Shown: positions 22,263 to 32,155, counted from the first letter of the stretch. The stretch is 64,000 nt of DNA from Lytechinus pictus (GCF_037042905.1 NC_087261.1:13342217-13406216); one strand, 5' to 3'. A program made the numbers and translations. Notes: a model not told the origin generated them from the letters alone.

Positions 22263-23009
22263 CAATAAAATATGGATTTTTAATTTTTTTTTTAATAACT
22301 CGTAAGAAGCTCAAGATAAACTCGTCATAACTCGTAATAACTCGCCACATCTGAGTATACGCGAGTGCGTTCCAAGTTTTTCAAGAGCGAGATACGAGCA
22401 TTGCGATCGTTTTACGAGTCAAGTGGAGGTGCCCACGAGATAAGAGCGATTTTAGATCGAGCACCCCGAGTTACAGCGAGTTTCGTATGAGTTTATTCAG
22501 AGTGCGTTGCGAGTGCTCATTGACATGCCAGCCGAATGATTAATTTCCATGGATCTATATTTTTGCCATATATAAACCCCTCAAAAAATTTGAAAATCTG
22601 AGTTTGGCCATTAATTCTCCCAACTCCCAATTTTACACAATGCATATTTGACATCATTTAAAAGATCATTTAATTCTCTTTACGGTGATGCAATGCTTGT
22701 TATGATCATGCCATCACGAAAAGAGCAGGATTCAAAGTGTTGGATGAAGTCTGAATTGGAAAGCTGCAAAACGAGCAGAAATAGTCATAAAGGGTTAATA
22801 CAGAACATGATTCTTTTGTCTGTGTCAATAGAGATGAAAATCCATTCAAATCAAGCCCCTGCTTCATTTTTTAATGTTTTGTTGTGGTTTATGTAGTGAT
22901 GTTTTTTTTGTTTTTTTGTTATGTGTTTCCTTGTGCAGAGGTGTGTTCCATGTTAAGGTGCATGAAAACAATTAAAAGAAACCGCTGAGAAACTCACTCA
23001 TCACCACGG

Positions 23010-23570
23010 AAAAAAGACCAGTGACTTTCAATATTGTGTCATTTTGCACAACTTTTGAAACTCGAATGAGATGTTCAGTGATACTTGATTACTCTTATGT
23101 CCAAGTTTTATGAATCAGATTCATAAACTTTCAAAGTTATAATGGCATTCAACAAATACCCCCAATTGCCCAAAGTCCATTGACCTTAAATGACCCTTGA
23201 CCTTGGTCATGTGACGTGAAACTCAAGCAGGATGTTCAGTAATACTTTAATCACCTTATGTTCAAGTTTCATGAACTGAGTTCATATATTTTCTAAGTTA
23301 TGATGACATTTTAAAAACTCAACCTTGGGTTAAGATTTTGATGTTGATTCCCCCAACATGGTCTAAGTTCATTGACCCTAAATGACCTTTGACCTTGGTC
23401 TTGTGACCTGAAACTCAGGCAGGATGTTAAGTAATACTTGATTAACCTTACGGTCAAGTTTCATGAACTAGGTCCATATACGTTTTATGGGTTGTCATTT
23501 CAAAAACTTAATTCCTTCGGTTAAGATTTGGTGTTGATGCCGCCGCCGGCATCCATCTTTGAGTGCCCAA
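23010..23570. repeat. TGACCTTTGACC-type repeat, partial copy
   Basis: Units of about 165-190 bp contain CATTGACC(C/T)TAAATGACC, TTGACCTTGGTC, GTGACCTGAAACTC and CAAGTTTCATGAAC. The end reads GGTTAAGATTTGGTGTTGATGCCGCCGCC. This matches the element at 52748-53737 without its outer inverted ends. Confidence 0.75.
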
Positions 23571-23862
23571 AATGTGCATTTTCTTTACCTTGGTCGTATG
23601 AAACTCTTATCACTCGTAACAAAATCTTGATAACTCGTTCATAGCTCGCTTTAAGTCGTATAAAGGTCACTGCAACTCATACTAAGCTCGGTCTGACTCG
23701 TTTCGCGCTCGGTTCACTCGTACAGCAAGCGTAGTGAACTCGATGTTGAGTCTTTTGTCACTCAAGCAAATTCCAGAAAAGAGCTTGTGCGAGTTAAGGC
23801 AAGTTAGAGCTCGCGCAGCTCGCGCATGACTCGCAACTCCAACTTGCCAAAGTGGAAACCTT

Positions 23863-24010
23863 AAATCGTGGGATCGTACGAAAGATAATTTACATGTAAA
23901 GCTTGTTGTTGACGAACAGCTAGAGCATTTATTCGTCTGCTTTTATGTTTAAACCTCTCTTTTGAAGAGAAGCAACGAACCGTTGCATTTGTCATTCGTT
24001 ACTTTTTCTA
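23863..24010. repeat. Dispersed repeat shared with 0.77 kb
   Basis: Contains ATCGTGGGATCGT and GAAGAGAAGCAACGAACCGTTG (in parts), as at 771-925. Non-coding. Confidence 0.6.
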
Positions 24011-24789
24011 TACCACGAATAGTGGGCGTAGCTTTTCAATAGCGAATTCGTCCAGTGTGTTCTTGAAATGGTATTTAAAATGGCCTCAGTTTGCTAGGAC
24101 GCTTGAACCCCACCTAAACCTTACAGGTTCATGCAAATTATGATGACAATCAGGCCTTTGTAAATACGCAATAAATCGGAGGAGTGTATACTTGTTCATT
24201 TGGTATCCAGAGTAGAGGATTACGCTACTGCATTTCTAATATTGGAAAAGGGGTAAGTTTCATAAACATATCTTCAAGAAACAATTGGAAATCTGTATGG
24301 TCTATGTGTGTGATTGGGTTTTAGCAAACATGTACATGTTTCAGTCAGATATGATTATTTTCATGCAGGCCGTCTTGGAACGTCCCCGTCATCTTGATGT
24401 GACCAGCTAATAAGGCTTGAACCTCGAACCTCTGCATCAATCTGTAACTTTCCCAGTATAGCTTGGATTACAGGCGCCTAGTATAGGCCTATGATTTGGT
24501 AATATTATTCAGAGTGGCTCCATTGTCCGTCTCGTGCCTCAAAATACCGAGTGAAATGCGGAAAGTAGGCCTATACTTTAAAAATACATGAGATCAACTT
24601 TCCAATTGGACTATATGCCTTCAGTTATCTTAATTATAAACCAGATATATTTTCAAGTATAATTCAAGAAAACGAAAACTTCCAGGATTTTTATTCTATG
24701 AAAAAGATGCATCGACCAAATGCCCTTTTTATACGCTCACATGTTTGAGTCAAAGGGAAAACGTTGTTCAAGCTCATAAACTACTACTA
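24011..24789. other. No gene recognised
   Basis: No exon, RNA gene or repeat end can be supported. Confidence 0.4.
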
Positions 24790-25157
24790 TACTACTACTA
24801 ATAATAATACGCTTTTATAGCGCTTTAATACATCGGAACGACGTGTCTAAGCGCTTTACATATATGTTATTACCCCGGTCATCGGATTCAATCAGTCATT
24901 TCCGCACACAATGTATGCACATCTTCCACTCACTGGGGAGTATTCCAGTCAATCGCCGGTGAGGCCGGCGCACACATGTACTGGACAAGCTACCATGACT
25001 TTCCCTGTGACTTTCACATCCTACGCGGGTACCCATTTAGCACCTGAGTCGAGACGGTGGCAAAGTGTGGATTAACGCCTTGGGCGGCGGTGGGATTCGA
25101 ACACACGACCCTCTGTTTACAAGGCAAGAGTCAGAACCACTACATCACGGCTTCTCC
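24790..25157 (-). mobile_element. tRNA-derived SINE
   Basis: Read on the minus strand it starts GAAGCCGTGATGTAGTGGTT (A-box-like) and continues AGGGTCGTGTGTTCGAATCC (B box). It ends in the GCGCTTAGACACGTCG region and an ATT-rich tail (24795-24815), with the AGCGCT / TAAGCGCTTT words common to L2-type 3' ends. Confidence 0.75.
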
Positions 25158-25232
25158 ACAAGAAAAAAATCCTAGAAAAGTCAAAGCAGGCCGAAAATTC
25201 TCAAAATATTTCTGAAATATCAAATAATTCAA

Positions 25233-25823
25233 AGGTCAAGTCCACCCCAGAAATATGTTGATGTGAATAAATAGAGAAAAATCATATTAGTACAATGCTG
25301 AAAATTTCATCAAAATCGGATGTAAAATAAGCAAGTTATAACATTTTAAACAAACAGTGATATGCACAATACAGTGACATGCAAATGAGACAGTCGATGA
25401 TGACCCTTAGTCCTTACTCACTATTTCTTTTGGTTTTTTATTGTTTGAATTATACAATATTTCATTTTTTTTTAAAGATTTTGCAATTAGGACCAACTTG
25501 ACTGAACCATATAGTATCAAACAATACTAATTCCACATGTTCGGAGAGGAATTAATCGTTGTTTCACTTTAGAATGGGGAGAAAATTTGAATATTTCATA
25601 TTTCATGTAATACAAAAAAAATAGTGAGTGGATGACGTCATCAGTCTCCTCATTTGCATACCGACCAGGATGTGCATATAACTGTTTTGTGAAATTAAGC
25701 GAAACTTTAAAATGTCATAACTTTCTTATTTTACATCCGATTTTGATGAAATTTTCAGTGTTATGCTTGTTGGATTTTTATCTTTTTATTCAAATTAACT
25801 TTTTGTTGGGATGGACTGGTCCT
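25233..25823. mobile_element. Palindromic element, diverged relative of family A
   Basis: Left end AGGTCAAGTCCACCCC, right end GGGATGGACTGGTCCTT. The inner words match family A (AATAAATAGAG, AATGCTGAAAATTTCATC, AAAATCGGAT), as do the complements near 25735. Central TGCAAATGAGAC and GTCTCCTCATTTGCA pair. A sister family to A; it ends about 190 bp upstream of the small membrane-protein gene. Confidence 0.65.
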
Positions 25824-26015
25824 TCAAGCGTTAAGTTTAAAAGCGGAAGCACTCATTATAGTATGATTTATCGTTTTGCTGCATGTCATACCTTGTAGAT
25901 AACGTGAGGATATTACTCGCCCCCTTTTGTCACTTACCCATCCCTCGTTGACAGTTATCTGTTATCATATCAGCCCATTTCTGATTATCATTTTAGAATT
26001 CAATAGGCCTTCATC
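25824..26015 (+). promoter_or_regulatory. Probable upstream/5' leader region of the small membrane-protein gene
   Basis: No TATA box is evident. TTATCATTTTAG ending at 25996 could be an acceptor, with the leader exon then starting at 25997, 19 bases before the ATG. If so, the real promoter is further left. Confidence 0.3.
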
Positions 26016-26097
26016 ATGAAGTTTTGGATGACAGTTCTTTCACTTTTGGTGACAATCGTTCCAGGTTTCGTCTCGGCTGAACCACTAGAAAACATCA
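26016..26097 (+). CDS. Exon 1 coding part, small membrane protein
   Basis: Encodes the signal peptide MKFWMTVLSLLVTIVPGFVS plus AEPLENI and one base of the next codon. The first in-frame ATG gives a textbook leader (Lys at 2, hydrophobic core, V-S-A at the cleavage site). The donor is GTATGT at 26098. Confidence 0.7.
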
Positions 26098-28658
26098 GTA
26101 TGTAACTTTTTTTTATCACTCTAATATTTTGAGTATGAGTGTGCATGTGCGTGTCTGAGGGTGCGTGCCGATGTGGGTGTGTAGTATGGGGCCTTAGCTA
26201 AAACCTATTATTTTGCTTTGTGGCAATAAGAAAAGAATACACTTAAACTTCGGACTGCTTTTTTTTTTCAATGAGAACGTCCCTATATAATAAAAATGTT
26301 TTGCTTTATTTTGACAGGTGCTCCATGCCTGTATTTTCTGCCGGGATTTTTTTATAGTAGCCTATGCCCAATATCTCTAAGATAGATGTTGTTTGAAGGT
26401 TTGCATGGTGGTATGTACAATCGCTGATGTGATTTTACGGTACACCATGTGAAGTGTTATAGAAACAGTGGATAGAAGAAGAGAAGAAATGGATAGGCGA
26501 GAAAGTGGAGATTTGAGAGTAGAGTATTCTTTCTTGAAAGTAGTCCTGAAAAGGACTGTGAACCAGGAAAGATTGATGAGTTGAGAACAGCTTGAGTAGT
26601 AGAGCTAGTGAGGAGATGCTGGCTTGAGTCGGCGAGTAGAGGTGATGAGTAGTAGAGAGACTTGACGTTTCGGGCAGGTTGACTGTCCGTCTTCACTCCT
26701 GAGTTTTGATGAAAACCCGAGTTTTGATGAAAACATTGCAAACATTATGCGTATAATGTGATTAAAAAGGGATCGACTCATGTTCTTCATTTTTTTTAAA
26801 TAATAATTGTGCTCGGCTATTACGAGGCTCTGCAGTGCGGATTTCGTAGAAACTTCTCCACACAAATGGGTGTTTTTAACTTATTGAGTAATATCATAAA
26901 GGCTATTGATGAAAACAAATATTGTCTGGGGATATTTTTAGATCTGTCAAAGGCATTTGATACCATTGACCATGATATCCTTCTCAAGAAACTTGAACAC
27001 TATGGAATTCGTGGTGTAGCATTGTCATGGTTCCGAAGCTATTTGTGTGATAGGACACAATTTGTTATGATAGATAGATCTAGATCCAAACATGCTACGA
27101 TTAACTATGGTGTACCTCAGGGTTCTGTTCTTGGCCCCCTGTTGTTTCTGATCTATATAAACGATATAATACATTCATCAACATTATTCTCATACTCCCT
27201 GTTTGCTGATGATACCAGTCTGATGCTATCTGATAAGTCAGTAGAAAATTTGTTACTGGTTGCAAATCAAGAAATTAAGAAGCTGTATTCATGGTTTTGT
27301 TGCAATAAGCTATTGTTGAACATTCAAAAAACCAAGTGCATAATTTTCCGCTCCAAGGGTAAAAAGCTTCCAGGGCGTATAACTTGTCTTCATATAGGGG
27401 GTCATGATGTTGAACCAAGTGCAAATATTCTGTTTCTTGGGTTATATATCGATGAGCACCTATCCTGGAAAAATCATCTAGATGCTGTCTGCACAAAGGT
27501 GTCTCGCAGTGTGGGTGTTATTTATAGGTTAAAATCAATTTTACCTGAAATGATATTGATAACAATATACAATAGTATTGTTCTACCTTATTTGTCATAT
27601 TGTAATGTTGCCTGGGGAAACACTTTCAAGTCTTATCTTGATAAATTGAGAGTATTGCAAAAAAGGGCAATACGACTTATAACAAATTCTAATTATAGAC
27701 ATCCAAGTACTCCGTTATTTCTTCGTATGAAAATGCTACCTCTTAGTGAACTTGTGTCGTTCAATTGTGCATTGTTCATGTTCAAACTACAATCAATGCC
27801 CCAAGAATGGACCCTAAAAAATCTATTTCTTCAGAATTCACAAATACATAATTATAATACACGTCAAAAAGATCTTATTCGTCAGCCATTTGCGAGAGCA
27901 AATGTCACCCTGACCTCCTTTCATATATCATGTATTAAAGAGTGGAACAATTTACCTGTTGATATAAAAAATAGTAAAACTCTTTTCATGATCAAAAGAT
28001 TATCCAAAACTTACTTTCTTGACAGATTATGATTATTTTTCCTTCAATATGTATTTTAAGTTGATGTATTTGCATTTAAGTTGATGACCTACTCAGAATT
28101 TATGTTTAGTATGTGCATATGTGGGTGAATGTGGTTGTGTGTGGGTGTGTGTGTGTGTATATATATGTGTGTTTGTAATATAGTTTTCCATTTTATTTTT
28201 AGCATCTTAACCTTATATATATTTTTTTGTCTCTCTTTTTGTATCTTGTAGATTAGTATATCCTATGTTGTATGTTAATAATCATAAGTATTCCAGGGCC
28301 CTACTCACAAGCTTTGCTTTTAAAGGGGTCCTAAAACCAATTCGTCTATGCTATAATCTAATTGATGTATGTTTATGTACTCATTTACATTGTATGTATA
28401 TCTATTTTGATTATGATGTGATGTTTTTGGTTTTGAATAAATAAACTTGAACACAAAAATTGTGACTGATCTTAACTCTCTCCGTGTCTTTCTTTACCTA
28501 CAGATAAGGACGCCCTTGCCCTCATCATCATACCTCTATGTTTGATCTTCTTCATGTTATATGTCTACACCAGTCAGGATGACGACGACGATGAAAACGA
28601 GGATGATGACATTGAAAACCCAGAGGAACTTGACTACGTCGAGAACACGCGTTTCTAA
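26016..28658 (+). CDS. 78-residue signal-anchored membrane protein with acidic tail (two exons)
   Basis: Exon 1 CDS is 26016-26097 and exon 2 CDS is 28504-28658. Donor ACATCA|GTATGT and acceptor TTTACCTACAG|ATAAGG join in phase 1 without breaking the frame. The product has an N-terminal signal peptide (residues 1-21, hydrophobic, likely cut after VSA), a stub of about nine residues (EPLENINKD), a membrane segment (about 31-49, ALALIIIPLCLIFFMLYVY) and a cytosolic tail of about 28 residues, roughly half Asp/Glu, ending DYVENTRF. Type I topology is predicted. An AATAAA at 28700-28705 follows the stop. The layout (cleaved leader, tiny ectodomain, one helix) recalls vertebrate small integral membrane proteins such as SMIM30, but I claim no homology. 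Function unknown. Confidence 0.7.
26809..28032 (+). CDS. Reverse transcriptase fragment of non-LTR retrotransposon
   Basis: A 407-codon frame without internal stops. Residues 11-22 (GFRRNFSTQMGV) match the RT finger; 44-55 LDLSKAFDTIDH is motif A with the first catalytic Asp; 101-113 GVPQGSVLGPLLF is motif B; 132-135 FADD is motif C with both Asp residues. Then follow the thumb region (LQKRAIRLIT at about 283), a YNTRQ word (about 346) and a C-terminal IKEWNNLPVDI block. The catalytic residues are intact, but the missing N-terminus means it cannot act alone. The first Met is probably not a biological start. Confidence 0.85.
   Translation: MLGYYEALQCGFRRNFSTQMGVFNLLSNIIKAIDENKYCLGIFLDLSKAFDTIDHDILLKKLEHYGIRGVALSWFRSYLCDRTQFVMIDRSRSKHATINYGVPQGSVLGPLLFLIYINDIIHSSTLFSYSLFADDTSLMLSDKSVENLLLVANQEIKKLYSWFCCNKLLLNIQKTKCIIFRSKGKKLPGRITCLHIGGHDVEPSANILFLGLYIDEHLSWKNHLDAVCTKVSRSVGVIYRLKSILPEMILITIYNSIVLPYLSYCNVAWGNTFKSYLDKLRVLQKRAIRLITNSNYRHPSTPLFLRMKMLPLSELVSFNCALFMFKLQSMPQEWTLKNLFLQNSQIHNYNTRQKDLIRQPFARANVTLTSFHISCIKEWNNLPVDIKNSKTLFMIKRLSKTYFLDRL
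26815..28450 (+). mobile_element. Non-LTR retrotransposon (CR1/Jockey group), 5'-truncated
   Basis: Begins abruptly within the finger region of the reverse transcriptase, so the endonuclease and ORF1 are missing, as is usual for target-primed insertions that stop early. After the ORF come about 400 bp of 3' UTR with a GT-rich stretch (28130-28170), ending AATAAATAAACTTGAACA near 28450. It lies in the sense direction inside an intron. Confidence 0.85.
28504..28658 (+). CDS. Exon 2 coding part, small membrane protein
   Basis: Carries the membrane helix and acidic tail (SQDDDDDENEDDDIENPEEL, residues 51-70) and the TAA at 28656-28658. The acceptor is CTACAG at 28498-28503. Confidence 0.72.
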
Positions 28659-28699
28659 AAACAAACAACTCTTTTAAACTGTAAATATACAATACATGC

Positions 28700-28705
28700 A
28701 ATAAA
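28700..28705 (+). terminator. Polyadenylation signal AATAAA
   Basis: Canonical hexamer 42 bases after the TAA of the small membrane-protein gene, giving a short 3' UTR. Confidence 0.7.
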
Positions 28706-28955
28706 ACTTTGTCAAATCATGTGGTAGGGTCCATGGTCAAATAAAACGTGAAGGAACGGGCCCAGCGACCGTGTGCCTTAAAGCGCAAGTTGTACTTCCA
28801 GGACATTGGCAAGCTACTCCTTCTAAAATTGTTAGAATGTTTTTTTTTCTGCACCTTGGTAAATTTAAAAAATAAGTAGCGAAAAAAAGACAAGCGGTAC
28901 TGCTTTGATTATAATGTTATCAATGATAACGGCAATAGAATATTAGCGTACTTAA

Positions 28956-29537
28956 AGGGATGGTCCGGGCTGAAAATATTTATATCTTAATACATAGAGT
29001 AGAATTCACTGAGCAAAATGCCGAAAATTTCATCAAAATCGGAACACAAATAATAAAGTTATTGAAGTTTAAAGTTGAGCAATATTTTGTGAAAACAGTC
29101 GTCATGAATATTCATTTGGTGGGCTGATGATGTCACATCTCCACTTTCCGTTTTCTTATGTTATTACATAAAATCATAATTTTTTCAATATTTCATACTT
29201 GTGTGAATAATATGTCTCCCTTATAATGAATTGAGTTGCAGCAATAAATATCTAATGCACTAAATCAGTTGTCAATCCAATTTTTCTAGTTCTTGGAGGA
29301 AAAAATTTGAATAAACCTAATTTCATATAATAAAATACAAAAGAACAAGTGGAGATGTGACATCATCAGCCCACCTAATGAATATTCACGACGACTGTTT
29401 TCACAAAATATTGCTAAACTTTAAACTTCAATACCTTTATTATTTGTTATCCGATTTTGATGAAATTTTCGGCATTTTGCTCAGTGAATTCTACTCTTTT
29501 TATTAAGCTATACATACTTTCAGCCCGGACCATCCCT
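28956..29537. mobile_element. Palindromic family A element, best copy
   Basis: A 582-bp element. Its inverted ends AGGGATGGTCCGGGCTGAAA are matched by the complement at 29518-29537. TTAA lies directly outside at 28952-28955 and 29538-29541. Almost the whole length is palindromic: CGTCATGAATATTCAT (29100) pairs with ATGAATATTCACGACG (29380), and TGATGTCACATCTCCAC with GTGGAGATGTGACATCA. Non-coding, apparently mobilised by a piggyBac-type enzyme. Confidence 0.82.
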
Positions 29538-29559
29538 TTAAGATGGGCCTTTCCGCCTA

Positions 29560-29725
29560 CACTCTTAAAGGAATGGTCAAATTAAGTAAAAACAAGCAGT
29601 AGATGGCAGGTTCGAATCCCACTGGTTCCAATTTTTTCTGACTTATGATCTTATGATTTTCATTACAGATCGAGCATACTGATCTTATGATTTTCAGTAC
29701 AGATCGAGCATACTGATTTTAAACA
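29560..29725. repeat. B-box-like word and 33-bp direct duplication
   Basis: GGTTCGAATCCCACTGG at 29608 resembles a tRNA-type B box. Just after it, CTTATGATTTTCA(T/G)TACAG with GATCGAGCATACTGAT occurs twice in direct repeat (about 29650 and 29683). Possibly a SINE fragment. Confidence 0.45.
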
Positions 29726-30286
29726 AATAGGAGTAATGCCGAAAATTGTTAACAAATTAAAAACATTCTGTTGGCAAACTGTGTCCGCCCGATAACAATG
29801 CTCGTTATCAGCCAGAATTGTGGTAGATTCTAACCTTAAAAATTGGTTGATTTTAACATTTTTCTCTGTTGGTCAGACACAATGGACGTACAGATTGGAT
29901 ACTTTGACCAGTATTTTTGAGTGAAGTCTCCATGCACGCAAGGGGTAGGGGGCAGTTGCTCCATCTTCCGATATTTTGAAAACCTACATTTTTTACTGAA
30001 AATTTTCACATAATTCAACAAAAGTGTGCATACAATCATTCAGATGGGTAGAAAAAATATATTCATGCCTTGGTACGGGCCATTTTACCAATCTAAAGGG
30101 GATTGATGTTCTGATAAAAGCTTTAATCTCCACTGGCGATATGATCATAGAGCTTTGATTTTGCAGCGGGTTCACTTAAATGGATTTTGATATTGATTCA
30201 ATCTTCTGAAACAGGAATGTATATTGCTTATCTGCGTTTCCAACCTATAACATTCACGCCTTGTTGTAATCCGCATACATTCGAAG
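29726..30286. other. No feature recognised
   Basis: AT-rich, apparently single-copy sequence; short open frames without domains. Confidence 0.4.
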
Positions 30287-30735
30287 CTTCGTTTTTCCGA
30301 AGGTTCGGATATTCCGAAGGTTCGTTATTCCGAAGGTTCGTATTTCCGGAGGTTCGTAATTCCGAAGGTTCGTTAGTCCATAAACGAAACGAGGTTCGTA
30401 ATTCCGAAGGTTCGTTAATCCGAAAACGAAATGAGGTTCGTATTTCCGAAGGTTCGTTAGTCCGAAAACGAAATGATTAACGAACCTGATTTCGTTTTCG
30501 GACTAACGAACCTTCGGAACAACGAACCTTATTTCGTTTTCGGATTAACGAACCTTCGGAACATCGAATCTTATTTCGTTTTCGGATTATCGAACCTTCG
30601 GAATAACGAACCTTCGGAATAACGCCACAAATGTTCGGATTAACGAACCCTTTTACGTTTTCGGATTAACGAACATCGAGGTATAGGCAATTTACGTGTT
30701 TCGGAATTACGAACCTTCGGAATTACGAAGTGTAA
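30287..30735. mobile_element. Centre-inverted iterated array, CCGAAGGTTCGT motif
   Basis: From 30287 to about 30478 the motif TTCCGAAGGTTCGT(A/T)A is iterated about nine times in the + direction, alternating with ATCCGAAAACGAAATG. From about 30480 to 30735 the complement (AACGAACCTTCGGAAT, CATTTCGTTTTCGGAT) is iterated. The switch lies in GAAATGATTAACGAACC. The ends are ACTTCGTAATTCCGAAGG-like. A 97-codon frame made of SEGSL repeats is a by-product. Confidence 0.75.
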
Positions 30736-31749
30736 CCGTTGTAATCTTCAACAAAATTCAAGTTCGATTACATGTACGCTGTACATTGGTTTCAAGTGTA
30801 TCATAACATTTAACTACGGCGTTTCCAGTTTATAGTATTTACACGAGAAAGCTTCACCCATGTCCTATAAAACATATTTTAATGTTGACATCTGGCTGTA
30901 CATGTGTTTGTTTCCGGGTTGGTTTTACCAAAATACACACATCGCTCCCATCCAAAGATGACAATAAAACAATAAAATATATTCCGTAAAGAACCCGAAA
31001 TGCTCAAAATATACACGCTGTATAAGCTACATGTATATATGTCATAATTTTCTCATGTTTCATAGATTTGTATATGGTGTACGGAATTACATTTTATTGT
31101 TACGAAGTAATATACTTTTTCTTTCCGATTAGCTAGATGAAGTGGATCAGAATTGCCATTGTATACGTAATCAAGAAAACTCAAATACTTTGCTTATCAA
31201 CCTTTATGTGTCATGTTAGTAGTTATAATATGAGTTGTTTTGGCTGAACCAAGAGCCATGTGAGTGTGCCTGTTTGTGAGAGTGTGTTTGTGTGTGTGGG
31301 GGTAATATAGAGCCCAATTTCACAATACCCCCATCGATAAACATATCGATTGAATCTAAAAATCGCTGTAGAGAAGATTTAACCTTTGGATGAACATAAT
31401 TGAGCTTTTATATATAGTCAGGAATGACTCCAAAATGAATCCCAACAGTAATAGAGGGGCAAATGTTTCAGTGAATACCAATCTAATCAAATGGCAATAA
31501 AAAATTAAGTTATGTTAATTCTTGATATTCATGACGGTGCATATTGATGTGTAATTTGCTGAGAATATTGTAGATTGTATGATAAGTTTTTTTTAAAGGC
31601 ATGTACTTGTATATACGAAGTGGATATATTCTTATGTATTAAAGTCTCTTTTGTGGATCAGTGGTACGTCTCGAAATGAATTAGAACACATATCGTGTAT
31701 TGAGACGAAGCGAAAGAATGAGCAGAGGCAGATATAAACACAGACGGTT
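30736..31749. other. No gene recognised
   Basis: AT-rich sequence; a GT-rich patch at about 31260-31300. No exon or repeat boundary. Confidence 0.4.
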
Positions 31750-32155
31750 TATTTCAAATTCGTCTAATTACAATTCATCCAATTGCCAAGTCGGTTACTA
31801 TCATTTGGTCTACCATCATCAGTTCGTCCACTATTCACATGGCCTAATTGCCAATTCGTCCACTCACAATTTAGTATAATAACCAGTTGGTCCAATAGTC
31901 ATACCATTTGGTCTAATTGGACTAAGTGTTAATTGTGCAAATTGAATGTAAATGAAATGGGAATAGACCAACTTGTTATGAGACGAAATGGTCAAATACA
32001 AACTGGTGATTAGACAAAGTGATGATCGGACCAGATATTGGACTAAATGGTAGTTAGACGAAGTGTTGATGGACAGAATGGCGTAACACTAAATGAGAGT
32101 AGACCATGTGGTGAGTGGACCGGTTGGCAGTAGACGAAATGGCAATTTACCAGAC
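31750..32155. mobile_element. Centre-inverted iterated array, TTNGTCCA/TGGACNAA motif
   Basis: The left half (31750 to about 31925) repeats variants of AATTCGTCCA, TTTGGTCTA and AATTGCCAA at about 20-22 bp spacing. The right half (about 31965-32150) repeats the complements (TGGACTAAATGG, TAGACGAAATGG, TGGACCGGTTGG). The switch is around 31930-31960. It has the same architecture as the array at 30287-30735 but a different motif. Confidence 0.7.

Larger units (their letters stand above)
21741..23862. mobile_element. Centre-inverted iterated element, ACTCG/CGAGT motif
   Basis: Perfect-but-one inverted ends: AAGGTTTCCACTTTGGC then GAGTT on the left, CAACTTGCCAAAGTGG then AAACCTT on the right. 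Inside, the pentamer ACTCG and its complement CGAGT are iterated with irregular spacers: mostly ACTCG at 21840-22015 and 22300-22345, CGAGT/GAGCG forms at 22360-22515, and ACTCG again at 23600-23830. A tRNA-derived SINE (22026-22262) and a fragment of the TGACCTTTGACC repeat (23010-23570) are inside. No transposase. Confidence 0.65.
26098..28503 (+). other. Intron of the small membrane-protein gene
   Basis: A 2.4 kb intron, about two thirds of which is a same-strand LINE (about 26815-28450). The section 26455-26800 is GA-rich, has a GACGTTTCGGGCAGG word and a 16-bp direct repeat (GAGTTTTGATGAAAAC at 26700 and 26720), and is probably another repeat. Confidence 0.65.

Noticed and set aside
30187..30480. 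97-codon frame with repeated SEGSL-RKRNE peptides
   Set aside because: The repeat is explained by the centre-inverted DNA array; no start context, splice sites or known domain.
30287..32155. CRISPR-like reading of the regularly spaced short repeats
   Set aside because: Repeats vary, spacers are not unique, orientation flips at the centre and the genome is animal.
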